A stretch of DNA of 64,000 bases, taken from assembly GCA_030848705.1 (NCBI GenBank), contig JAUIZM010000016.1:1860001-1924000 (forward strand), given 5' to 3'. The translations under genes were made by a program, and so were the position numbers. A model generated the notes under the pieces. That model was not told where the DNA came from. It saw only the letters and a program-made list of their open reading frames with translations, and did not search any database. The DNA comes from Heracleum sosnowskyi (lineage: Eukaryota; Streptophyta; Magnoliopsida; Apiales; Apiaceae). Below, one piece after another: positions 34,628-44,385 of this stretch (position 1 is the first letter of the stretch; each line of letters starts with the position of its first letter).

Positions 34628-35402
34628 GTCGATGTTGGTTTGTCGAATGGAACCTGGAGCAGAGCTGCTGTTCCCAGTGGTGCATCCACCGGTAAGATCA
34701 GATTTGACTTATATAATTGAATAATTTGGAGACATGCATATTTATGGTAGCGTAAAATAGAGCGATTTTTGTTTTATGTCTTGAGCATTAGCTTTCACCT
34801 TACATGGTTTGCATCTACAACTCTGCAGTGTTTTATTAGACATGTAGGGACAACTCAACACTTTTTAAAAAAAATACAATGACAGTTAGTATACAGATTT
34901 AAAAATTTCGAATTATAATTGTAGAGCTGGGAGCAAGATGTTTTAGGTATTAGCATAGTTTTTACAGTTCCAACAACTAATTTTCGTATTGCGTCTTCCT
35001 TGTTTTAGGTATTTACGAGGCTCTTGAACTCAGAGATGGAGGATCAGACTACCTAGGAAAAGGTGTTTCCAAGGTGAGCAACTCACACTTACGTAAATTT
35101 TAACTTATATGTCTCTTTTACTAATACGTTTACTCTTTGTTTATTTAGGCTGTTGGAAACGTGAACTCGATTATTGGCCCTGCTTTGATTGGCAAGGTTT
35201 GTAGGATTTAGTTATACAAGTCATTCTTATTTTCACTTGTTTACGTCTCTTATGTATTACTTGGTACTTTAGAACACTGTATAGTTGCTCACTCGTTATG
35301 AATTTGTGATTATAGGATCCAACTAACCAGACTGCTATTGATAACTTCATGGTTCAAGAGCTTGATGGGACTGTTAATGAGTGGGGATGGTGCAAGCAGA
35401 AG
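34628..35402 (+). pseudogene. Captured enolase gene fragment (four exons with introns)
   Basis: Four exons are bounded by GT/AG sites: 34628-34691, 35009-35073, 35149-35196 and 35316-35402. They encode [59 protein letters not shown] and [20 protein letters not shown] followed by NEWGWCKQK. This is the N-terminal region of plant cytosolic enolase (2-phosphoglycerate hydratase of glycolysis), including the SGAST loop. The first exon and all the catalytic barrel are absent, so it cannot be an enzyme. Introns show DNA-level capture rather than a processed copy. Splice sites look intact, so it could be spliced in a chimeric transcript. Confidence 0.93.
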
Positions 35403-35626
35403 GTATTTCACATTTTGTTTACGATGTTGTCCTAATTAAACAGTTTAAGAGTTACTCATAAGTGATTCTAATAGTTATGTGTCTGACCAGTAATGATTTG
35501 CTTCAACTTAAGACGCAACCCACAAATGGAAATACCCCAGTGCTCGGTTATGTATGATGTTTGGTAAGGTTTTAGAAGTCACAAATAAAGTAAAAGGAGA
35601 GTCACTTTATATAATGTTTCCCTTAC
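35403..35626. other. CACTA interior, non-coding
   Basis: Sequence between the enolase and Tudor-SN fragments. It includes intronic sequence of both and the breakpoint joining them, which cannot be placed by eye. Confidence 0.5.
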
Positions 35627-35824
35627 CATTGCTCTGTACCAGGAATGATCTCCACTGAACTTTGCAAGCACAAGGTCGCCCTTCTTAGGATTGAAGGAAC
35701 CATTGATCAAAGGAGCTTCTTGAAGATTCAATGAAGCAAGTTGTTGCTGAATAGAGGCCACTTCCTAATATCCAGATGATTGAACGTAAAACTTTCCACC
35801 ACCAAGGACTTCTGTGACAACTAC
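35627..35824 (-). pseudogene. Captured Tudor-SN (TSN) exon fragment
   Basis: On the minus strand an exon preceded by CTCTCAG and followed by GTAAGG encodes VVVTEVLGGGKFYVQSSGY, a TAG, then EVASIQQQLASLNLQEA and FNPKKGDLVLAKFSGDHSWYRAM. This resembles the linker and Tudor-domain start of plant Tudor-SN/staphylococcal-nuclease-like RNA-binding proteins. The TAG replaces a CAG-type codon (DQK in relatives, from memory of the family). Only one exon is present, in opposite orientation to the enolase piece. Confidence 0.84.
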
Positions 35825-36813
35825 CTGAGAGCACAACCAATTAAGATACATGACAAACATATCACAGGGGAACAAAACAGGAAAGAAGATGAAGGTTAGA
35901 ACTGCAATATGATTATCTCAAAGGCAAACATATACCAACTAAACAAAATTAGCTTCTGTTATAAATTAAAAAATGTTCCATAGTCCCTAAGCTTTTTCAT
36001 ACTACCATTAATACAACTTACATAACAACTACTTGTAGGTATTTATAGAAGCATGTTTTAAGCCACTCAAACCAGTTTATACATAAACTTCTGTTATAAT
36101 TCTTGAAGCTCTTCTGTTATGATGTTGACATTTCTAGTACCTAGTTCTTAAATCAGTTTCCCAAGGAAATACAAGAATTATTATACAATTGCAAATGCAA
36201 TTAAGATAAACATAACCATTATCTTGGGCTATCAAGAAAGGATAGACCAAGTAGTCACATACATGTAACTACTTACCAAAGTATGTTGCTGGACAGGGCT
36301 AAAAACAAAGTATTGTCTTGTGCACAACAGTTGAAAATTAGCATGATAATTTGGTTTTTTATTCATTTGGATCTATTTTTTTATTTGGATCTGTAGAGCT
36401 GGTGCAGAGAGATAATTTGGTTGCCAACACGACATTCTATTCAGAAAGCAGAAGAGCCATGCTATGCTTGGTAAGATTATATTTTTCAATTTGAAACTAT
36501 CCTTGTATCTTTTTGAGTTAGTGCAAGATGCTATGTCGATGATTATGTATATCAACCGGCAAGGATTTGAAATTTGGATTTTTATCATTAGGGATAGCTA
36601 CGTGGTAAGGTGGAAGTGTTGTTCATTCAGGCTATCCTTGTACATGACATTTTTGAAATGTATCTAATGTATGAATGGGTAGACAAGTTATTAAGAAGCG
36701 AACTTTGAGATCAAACGTGCAAATATTATGTCTTATAAGATATATAGTCATCCTATTCCCTGATTATCTATATTTAAGTAACGCAATGGGTTGATTAATA
36801 TTATGTCTTGCAG
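35825..36813. other. CACTA interior, non-coding
   Basis: About 1 kb of AT-rich intron-like sequence ending in the acceptor-like TTGCAG at 36808-36813. A short sequence around 36395-36470 looks exon-like, but I cannot name it. Confidence 0.45.
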
Positions 36814-37023
36814 TTTGACCTGAGAACTGAAGCTGCTACAGAATTTTTTACTTGCCAATCTGTCCACGATGGTCTAATGCCAGTCGTTCGTCTGAATGCA
36901 ATTGCGATAGACCCAAGGAACCCTAACTTATTTGCTGTTGCAGGCTCAGATGAATATACCAGGCTCTATGCGGATGAAGTCAAATCTAAGCATGCCTCGG
37001 CTGAATCTTCTTCAGTAAACTAG
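36814..37023 (+). pseudogene. Captured DCAF8/WDTC1-like WD40 exon fragment
   Basis: After the acceptor-like TTGCAG the frame reads FDLRTEAATEFFTCQSV, then MPVVRLNAIAIDPRNPN and LFAVAGSDEYTRLY. This is the highly conserved WD40 segment of plant DDB1-CUL4-associated factor 8-like proteins. After TRLY the expected DIR is replaced by ADEVKSKHASAESSSVN and TAG, suggesting a join to unrelated sequence or a different exon. WD40 proteins of this type act as substrate receptors of CUL4 ubiquitin ligases; this fragment alone is not functional. Confidence 0.8.
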
Positions 37024-37660
37024 TGAACTAGCTAGTCTCCAATATTTCTAGTACTTGGTTAATTTGTTTAATTTGTTTCAGATTGTGAATTATGACTTAG
37101 TGATATGGTTAGTAGATTGTGATGGTGGATTTTGTATTGGTGGTGGAGTTGGATGGTGAATTTTGTATTGTTGGTGGATTGTGGATTTTGTATTTGCTGG
37201 TGGATTTTATTTTGGGATGCATAATATATGTGCAGGTTATTTCAAAAAGAATTTGGTAAATATGTTACATTAGCTAATGGAAATGATGCTCAATAAAAGC
37301 CAGTACTACAAAAAGTGTACTAAAAAGTGGGCCCCACAGTGGGTCTCATAATGGGCCCCATAGTGGGCCCTGCGGTGGGCCTATAGTGGGGCCCACCTTT
37401 TTAAAAAAACTTGAAAGTCTAAGGTAACATATATATTAAGTTAGTGTAGAACTTATTTTCGTTACTATAGCATGCTATTGTAACATAAAACTACATGTTA
37501 CCCTAGGGATTAATGATGTTACCTTAGACGTCTAAGGCAACATGGAAAAACCTATCACCGAAAAAATGTTAGCTTAGCTACTAGATGGGCCTAAAATAAC
37601 ATTTCAGCTACCTTCTGTAACTTAATTTTTTTGTTACAATAGGCTGTTTATGGTGTAGTG
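37024..37660. repeat. Right CACTA terminus: subterminal repeats and GTGGGCC cluster
   Basis: 37320-37400 holds five to six GTGGGCC/GGGCCCCA units alternating in orientation. 37420-37610 has AAGGTAACAT, CATGTTACCCTAG, GATGTTACCTTAG, AAGGCAACATGG and TGTTAGCTTAG, matching the left-end word in both orientations. The inverted repeat closes at 37660. Confidence 0.85.
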
Positions 37661-38571
37661 CTGGAATTGTTTTAGAAGTCAACTAATTCTATTTATTCTC
37701 TTATAAATAATTAATATTATTAAGTATATTATTTATTAATTTAATTCTGTAAAGAATTAATTTAATACATAATTTATTTAATTAATTATTTAAATTAGAA
37801 TGAAAATGAACTAGGAAGACTTAGGATTGAACTAGGAAGACTCAGTTTTTTAAACTAGGAAGACTCACAAGTGAGTCTTCCCGAAAGTCTTCCTTGGCCA
37901 AACTCTAGTCTTCCCGGTTGTCTTCCATGTACAATGGTAGTCTTCCCGAAAGTCTTCCAAGGCCAAAAACATAGTTTTCCTGCAAGTCTTCCTAGTACAA
38001 AATGCATTCTGTCAAGTGGTGACTTGCACGTGGGTTTGCTAAAAGAAAAGGAATGATAAAAACAAGGCAGTGGACTTTGAAGATCATCATCATTACATTC
38101 AACTACAACATTGAAGAACAAAAAGACACAGCAACTAAACATTCTATTTTCTCTGTCTTCATTACTTCTTCAATTGCAAAGCCTTAAAATCCGGCCAGAG
38201 AATTAATTCTTGTTTGGTTCTTAACATTAAATTTATAAGGACTGATTCTCTTGTACTGCTTTAGCTTTCTAGCGGATCATAATCCCTAGATTTTATATCG
38301 AACTACTTTTTAGTATTCGATCCTTTTTATTACAAAAATAGATAAATTCATGTCGAATTTATTCTAGATTTGTTTTATCAAGTTCTGTGTAATCAATGAT
38401 CAGAATTGTAACACCCTTCAAGTTTAATAGAGTTTTATTTAACTTGAATATTGTTTCAGTTTTATTCCGCACTAATTTGTTCTAAACAGTTAAATCTTTT
38501 AAAGGACAAATTCGATTAAACGGTATAGTTTGTATTCAACCCCCCTTCTACAAACTAATCAGGACCTAACA
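37661..38571 (+). repeat. 3' LTR of copia B, right part (begins with CTG TSD)
   Basis: 37664-38571 matches 9143-10050, equal in length (908 bp) with about 11 differences. It ends CCTAACA at 38571, followed by GAGAC, where A's LTR resumes. Confidence 0.94.
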
Positions 38572-39163
38572 GAGACTATGAAATGCATGGTCATGCTCAA
38601 ATAGTGATTTGTTTAATAGTCCACTCATTGATCAAGTAAACCGGGATTAAATGTTGAAGAGGATGACATAAACCATGCCTCGAGTTTAATCTATAATATA
38701 AGGTTAAAATGATTATATTACATGGAACATTATTCACGAAAGGTTTAATTGGATCACCAATTATTATTATTACTTGGGTAGCAATGATGTATTACTAGAT
38801 GCCGCTCATTGTTGTAATAATTTTATTATTAGATATTAAAATTATTGCCAACGTAATAATAACCTAAAGGGTCACACACAAAGAATGTTTTAAACGGAGC
38901 TTTAATTAAATTTCAAATTTAAATAAAATATTGTTATTACTTTGAATTATTAGATTAATTCAATGAGACTTGATTAATCAGATTATAATTCGAAATTAAT
39001 AATAATATAACTCAGAATTGGACTGGGTTTGTGAAGCCCACTCTAATTAGGGTTAAGCCCATATTTCTCATCCCTATAAATACATTATGATGTATTATTT
39101 TAGGGTTACTTCTTTAATTCTTTTTTATTGAAAAACCCTAGCTGCTCCACAACTTGGAGAGGC

Positions 39164-39201
<38 letters not shown>

Positions 39202-39471
39202 GTGAGCAGTTTTTGTGGCTAGTACCATCTCCGTGGATCGTTGGACGATCGAACATTCGTGTGGACTGTTTAGAGGCGTAGATCTTGCAAAAGGGATACG
39301 TGGTGATCAAAGCAAGGACCTCCATTAGTCAACCATTCGTAAAGCTTCAAAAAGGTACAGTTTTCGATTCTCCATAATTATCCGTATATTATACATGGAT
39401 CCTGAGTTTGGGTTTTGATTTTTAATTTTAATTACGGGTTTTCCGCTGTGTTTATGCCTCGAAACCCAACA
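38572..39471 (+). repeat. 3' LTR of copia A, right fragment
   Basis: Matches 1771-2653 with about 30 changes. TATA-like CCTATAAAT at about 39073. GA microsatellite at 39165-39197, about twice the length of the 5' copy. Ends CCCAACA at 39471. Confidence 0.9.
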
Positions 39472-40140
39472 CTTGATTGACTTTTGGATCATCTTTAGAT
39501 ACGCTTTTGTAATAATTATCTTTGTAATAGACGTCTGGATTAAGGAATTGTATTTTATTTTAGTTTTGATTAAGAATAATATTCCGAAAAGTCGGGCTGC
39601 TACAGTTGGAATCAGAGTATGCTGTCATTCGGAGTGTGTTAGGTATGCGACTAATACATTCTTTGGGGTGCGATCTTGTGGACTATAGATTAAGTTTGAC
39701 GGGTAGGAGATTAGTGGATAGACATGTCATGACTTTTTGCATTGTAGGATTTTTGGTGAATTTGGGGACCAAATTCTTTTTAAGGAGTGTAGTATGTAAT
39801 ATCCCGTAATTTTAGATTAATAATAATAAAAGATTAATTGAAAAAAAAGGATTAAATTTTGATAAAGAATAGGATTTAAAATTAAATTAGATTAATGGGC
39901 CTAAAATATGGATCGAATTTGAGTACGGATAACATGTAGGTTTGGACATAGGGTTTTGTAAGCCTATATAAACATCATGTTTTGCTTCCCGGACTTTTAT
40001 AACAAAATTCGTAGGGCATTTTCAAACACAATTCAGCGATCTTGTAAATTCGTAAAAACTTCATTGTAAGTCAGAATTCGTTGATTCTAGACTTTTCGGA
40101 AACCTCTTTAAATTTTCCATAACTTCTATTTCACAGTGTT
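39472..40140 (+). mobile_element. Ty3/gypsy LTR remnant with collapsed interior
   Basis: 39472-39604 looks like an LTR end (GTCGGGCTGCTACA), followed by a decayed primer site (TTGGAATCAGAG, 39606-39617). After only about 190 bp comes GGGGACCAAATTCTTTTTAAGGAG (39755-39786 region), the usual polypurine tail of plant chromovirus-type gypsy elements. The next LTR starts TGTAATATCCCG at 39795. A TATA-like TATATAAAC lies near 39965. Copia A is inserted in the left LTR piece. The right LTR end is not identified. Confidence 0.6.
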
Positions 40141-41514
40141 TTTCCATATTTGGCTTTAACTGTTCTTAAAATCACAAAACATGTTCAGATCTCATTTTTT
40201 AGTTTTTGTTCAAATTCAGAGGATGTTTTATTCAATTCCCGATTTGTTATAAGTCCGTTTCTGATGAGCCATACCTTGTCGGAAAGATCTTTTTGTTCTC
40301 TTCAACTTTGGTGGTTTAAGTTTTTCCAGAAAACATCGTTTAGAGGGTCAAAACGAGTAAATACAGGTCATATCAGAATTGAATATGTGGTCTTGGATGC
40401 ATCGAGATAAGTTTCCGATTGATTTATCTAGTATATTTTCAAAATTATGTATTATATGTGTGTATTTGATATACAAACATGGGCTAAGATGATATATTTT
40501 GATGTGATATGTATTATTTGATATGTGTTTTGTGTTATAAAAACCATAATACTTTTGCAAAAAAAGTTTATGGTATTGGGTATTCCTGAAAAATGCCCAA
40601 AAAATGATTTATTTTATGAAATGTTATAGATGCAAATTCAAATTATTATATCCTATATAAAATACACATTTGAGTAGTATTAAGTGAAAGGATCAAGTAG
40701 ATTTTCAATTATTACAGGGTTTTTTTTTCATAAATACCCAATTCTATAAAGTTTTTTTGCAAAAATACTATGTTTGTTTTAAATATTGTAAAAATACCAA
40801 CATATTTTGCAAAAATATTAAAATTTTAAAAATATTTGCAAAAATATGCAACTTTTGCAATCATATCTACAACTGCATTTACCAAAATCAACCACAAATG
40901 CAACTTATAAAAATTTAATAATTAGAATTATCTTTGGTTGAAGTAACTGTTGTAAACCCCAATTGTTGATTTGGTTGAGATGAAACTCCTTATAAACTCT
41001 TAACTACGCACGTATCTATATATGTATGTATAGACAAAAGATAAGGGAATGTAACCTCAGATCGCAAACTTTATTCATCATTATCTTTATTTACCTCCTC
41101 TTACTAATAAATCTTTTGAATTCTCAGCTGATTTCAAAAAAGTTGCATCTGGTTGCTTTGGTTGCATCACGTTACATGGGTTGCCGACAGTAATTTTGTA
41201 AATATTTTTAGGTTGCATGTGATTGCATTTGGCTTTGGTTGCATTAGGTTACATTGTTTGTAGATAGTATTTTTGAAAATATTTTTAGATATACTTTTAG
41301 GTTGCATCTGATTGCATTTGGTCATGGCATAGGTCCCCAAATTTTTTAAGACGGTATTTTTGCAAATATTTTCAAAAAATTATTAAATTGCAAAAATACT
41401 TTAAAAAATATAATATTTTTTATGATTTCTCATATTTTTTCAGTAAGTTTTTTAAATCTTTGTAATTCTCCCATACTCTCATTTATCTTTTCATTTCGTT
41501 TCTTAAAGCAAAAG
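40141..41514. other. AT-rich intergenic DNA, no gene seen
   Basis: No coding sequence supported. 40560-40870 and 41340-41420 are rich in TTGCAAAAATA in both orientations; 41140-41330 has six GGTTGCAT/GATTGCAT words. Probably old non-autonomous transposon or LTR debris. Confidence 0.5.
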
Positions 41515-43171
41515 TGTTAGGGTTGATACATTTGGAATGATGATAACAAAATACTCAAGACAAGAATTTGATCATGATATCGAAGCTGATAGTCAGAAAG
41601 CTAAATCACAACAGCTGATAGTCAGGAAGCTAACTAGAAGACACTTTATCTATCCAAGGACTAAAAGCCACATCAAATGTATGGAAGATATTCTGTCATA
41701 AAGTTAGGAAGCAATTCAGTAGCAAGCCAACAAGCGTCTAATCAAACAACAAGTGTTTCAGTGGTAAGTCTGCTAAAACAACTCAGTAGTGGTGAGTCAA
41801 TAAGGATGAGAGATGTTTTATCTAAGGATGAAGCTAAATATATCTGTTCTACGGATATAGCTATGGAAATCTTATCTCATCTACGGATAAAAGCTGAAAA
41901 CATCTTATCTCATCAACGGATAAAAGCTCAGGACATCTTATCTCATCTACGGATAAAAGCTAAGGACATCATATCCATCTACGGATAAAGCTAAAGATAG
42001 TTGATCTACAGATACAGCTAATGATGTCATGTTCTATCTATGGATGCAACTAAGGATGTCATGTTCGATCTATGGATACAGCTTAGGATATTACTTCTAC
42101 TGATATTTTGAGATTACTATTCTACGGATAAATGAAGTAGAATAGTAGTCTACGGATAAAGAATTAATACGCCTACTGATATTCATCTCATTCAACAAGA
42201 AAAGCAAATCTATGTAAAGAAATCTTTTGGAATCTTCTTTATTTAACAGGTTGAATGGAGGACAGTCTCAGAGATCACCAGTACACACCCGTGACTAAAA
42301 TATGGTGGATAATGACGTAAAAGATGTATGGAATGGGGAGTCAAACTGTAAATATTCGAAGGCTCAAATTCCTACAAATGAAATATGAAGTCATCAATTA
42401 TCTTCTATGTCTCGAATGATAAATAAGAGTTACAGCAGCTACCTAGAAGTTTATCTTCTAACTGGACGCAAAGGAAAAGCTTGACAAGCATGAAGACCTA
42501 TATACAATACTACATGTTCACTTATATGATAGTGACCTGACAGTCGTGTATCCAGGGAAATGTATTTTTCATGCAGAAGTCACGTGAGTTTGGAAGCTAG
42601 GTCAAATTACATGAACTTAGTAATTCTTGAAGAAAGAAGCACACTCAACCAGAAAGCATTCTTTGGGACTATACAAGTTTATCTGTGATGCCAGCCAAGG
42701 CATTTCCCGAATAGAATAGCTTCAGAGTTGAGCATGTGAAAAAGCAGAACCAAAAAAATAATATTTTATTATGTTGTAGGTTTTGATTGTAACATACAGT
42801 TGATGTATATAAGACTCTATGGTGTAGTATAGAAACGTGTGAAGAGAGCACCGAGCTAAAAGAAAAAACACTTAGGCCCTCTTTCATCATCTCTGTATGC
42901 AGCTGGAGTTTGTTGTAAAACAAAACCAGAGAATTCTTCAATATACATCATCTCAGGTGGGATTTTTCCGATAAACCCACTTGAAAAGTTTAAAAAATTT
43001 GCTTGTCTCCTGCATTTCTTTTTAACTTGAAGAATTCATTTTTGTTCAAAGTTTGACTGAATTTTAGTTAATTTACAAACTCATATGTTCATATTGAAAA
43101 AGTTTTGTAAAATTAACTAGATTGTATTCAAGCCCTTCTACAATCTAGGTTGCATTGTTCTGGAAATAACA
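41515..43171 (+). mobile_element. Solo LTR of a copia element (TSD AAAAG)
   Basis: Begins TGTTAGGGTT and ends AAATAACA, with AAAAG at 41510-41514 and again at 43172-43176. No internal region, primer site or second LTR is present, so it is a solo LTR left by recombination. A TATA-like TGTATATAAG lies at 42804-42813. The ATTGTATTCAAG...CTTCTACAATC block near 43123-43146 matches the block in LTRs of B, C and E. Orientation follows from these signals. Confidence 0.88.
41868..42180 (+). repeat. Tandem array of CTACGGATA units in the solo LTR
   Basis: Four close copies of a 33-36-bp unit (CTTATCTCATCTACGGATAA then AAGCT...) lie at 41868-42000. Looser CTACGGATA-type words follow at about 42009, 42038, 42070, 42123, 42150 and 42170. 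A 103-codon frame across it is only the translated repeat. Confidence 0.85.
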
Positions 43172-43219
43172 AAAAGTAATACACCTTCCGTCGGCGTGCT
43201 AGTCAATATTGGATGCTTT

Positions 43220-43234
43220 TTCAGTAAATTCATG
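43220..43234. repeat. Left TSD of the LINE
   Basis: TTCAGTAAATTCATG is repeated at 49755-49769. It flanks the poly(A) tail (T-run 43235-43244 on the plus strand) of the LINE. Confidence 0.92.
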
Positions 43235-43299
43235 TTTTTTTTTTGAAACCAACAGAGATATAATATTAACTCAAATCAGCTACAAGAATAGCTTGAAGC

Positions 43300-44385
43300 T
43301 CAGTTGGGACACTCCCCCCTGGCTATACAACCTGGATTGAAACAAGCAAAGCTAGCTAAGAAGTCAGCAGCTTTGTTCCCAGATCGTTTTACAAATTGAA
43401 TTGAAACATTCTTTAAATTTCTAATTATCCTCAAGCAATCATCAATTACTACTCCAATAGGCGAGAGCATAGTACTTGCGTTTTTGATCGCTTGGACTAT
43501 ACTCTGACAGTCGGACTCGATAATATAGGACATCTGAGTATCCAGACCCATAGCTCCTGCATGCTCCTGCTCATTTTTTATCCAACTTAGAGCCTCCCTG
43601 ATCCCGATAGCCTCCGCACACTGAGAATCCATAACTCCTGAGTACACGCTTGCTTTGGCTTCAATCATCTCCCCTGCACTGTCTCTGGCTATCCAACCCA
43701 CCCCAAACTTCGAAAACATATGAAAGATGGCTGCATCGCAATTGACCTTAACACAGTTGCCACTCGGCTTTGTCCAACGTTCTCTGGCTCCAGTTGACAG
43801 AACTGCAGCAGACGGTCCTGAGGACCTCACAAATTGAACGCTTCTCCATTGTGAAAGGTAAGCATTTGCCCTAAAAACCACCGTACCTGCCCTCGAAGCT
43901 GAACTGTTCCACACCAGCTCATTACGTGCTTTCCATATCCCCCAACACAGCATACCAGCTAATTCCAATTTCTCCGAGCAAGTGTTACTGACCTCCTCCA
44001 TCCACGACTGGAAGCTACTGTACTGGTTGCCAACTCCATCTAACCCAACGATAGCCCAACAAGATCTAGCAAAATTACACCAGATTAAGCAATGATATAT
44101 GCTCTCAACATCTGATCCACAGACCTTACAGGTTCCTTCCACTGGGACTCTTTTTTCCTGTAATTGTGTCAACGTAGGTAAACAATTAGTTAAAGACCTC
44201 CATATAAAATTCTTAACCTTTGCTGGGACCCCCAACTTCCAAATCTTACGCCAAAAACCAGAATTATCTCCATCCCTCCATCTTCCGTTGTAGACTTGGA
44301 GACGTTTGTAAGCACTTTTAACACTGTACTTACCATTTTTCTCCCATAGCCAATACCAAGAATCTCCTGCCATAGACCCCCTAAC
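43300..44385 (-). pseudogene. LINE ORF2, zinc-binding region and RNase H (frame-shifted from RT)
   Basis: The frame is continuous from about 44385 to TAA-type stop 43300. It reads WLWEKNGKYSVKSAYKRL and then the zf-RVT-like block (IWKLGVPAKVKNFIWRSL, CKVCGSDVESIYHCLIWC). The RNase H domain starts VKVNCDAA, with acidic residues also in QCAEAIGIREALSW and IESDCQSIVQAI, and ends near SGNKAADFLASFAC. It is out of frame with RT because of a one-base change in a G-run near 44382. RNase H removes template RNA during target-primed reverse transcription. Confidence 0.9.

Larger units (their letters stand above)
32648..37660. mobile_element. Non-autonomous CACTA (En/Spm-like) transposon with captured gene fragments
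   Basis: Begins CACTACACCATAAATGGCCTA and ends with the inverted counterpart (reverse complement CACTACACCATAAACAGCCTA; 14 bp perfect, 19 of 21). It is flanked by the 3-bp TSD CTG (32645-32647 and 37661-37663); removing it restores copia B's LTR exactly. Subterminal TGTTACCTTAG-like repeats occur at both ends. The 5,013 bp contain no recognisable transposase but hold pieces of three host genes (enolase, Tudor-SN, DCAF8-like). Mobility would depend on a transposase supplied elsewhere. Confidence 0.96.
8850..38571 (+). mobile_element. Copia B (SIRE/Maximus-like), contains C and a CACTA element
   Basis: The two LTR copies (8850-10050; 32223-32647 plus 37664-38571) match with about 13 differences and no indels in 1201 shared bp. 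The internal order is PBS, gag, PR-INT-RT-RNase H, long spacer, third ORF, polypurine tract. The 5' LTR lacks its first 132 bp. Its reading frames have several stops and shifts. GAGAC at 38572-38576 is the likely right TSD; the left TSD was lost with the deletion. It lies in A's 3' LTR. Confidence 0.9.
1655..39471 (+). mobile_element. Copia A, host element of the nested cluster
   Basis: A Ty1/copia element in the order LTR, PBS, gag, PR, INT, RT, RNase H, LTR. Its 5' LTR is entered by copia E (left of 1655). Its 3' LTR (8476-8849 and 38572-39471) is split by copia B, which itself contains copia C and a CACTA element. The coding region has several frameshifts and stops, and its LTRs differ by about 30 changes in 883 aligned bp, so it is the oldest member of the stack. 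The right flank beyond 39471 is a gypsy LTR remnant; the left TSD is outside the window. Confidence 0.85.

Noticed and set aside
34628..35402. Functional enolase gene
   Set aside because: Only an N-terminal quarter is present, without first exon or catalytic barrel, and it lies inside CACTA ends.
36464..36667. 67-codon frame in the CACTA interior
   Set aside because: AT-rich, hydrophobic by composition, no recognisable domain and no splice context.
40700..41460. Mutator-like or other DNA transposon
   Set aside because: Repeated TTGCAAAAATA words on both strands suggested long inverted repeats, but I could not define ends or a TSD.
41868..42000. CRISPR-like array
   Set aside because: Units of about 35 bp are contiguous tandem repeats with no unique spacers, in a plant LTR.
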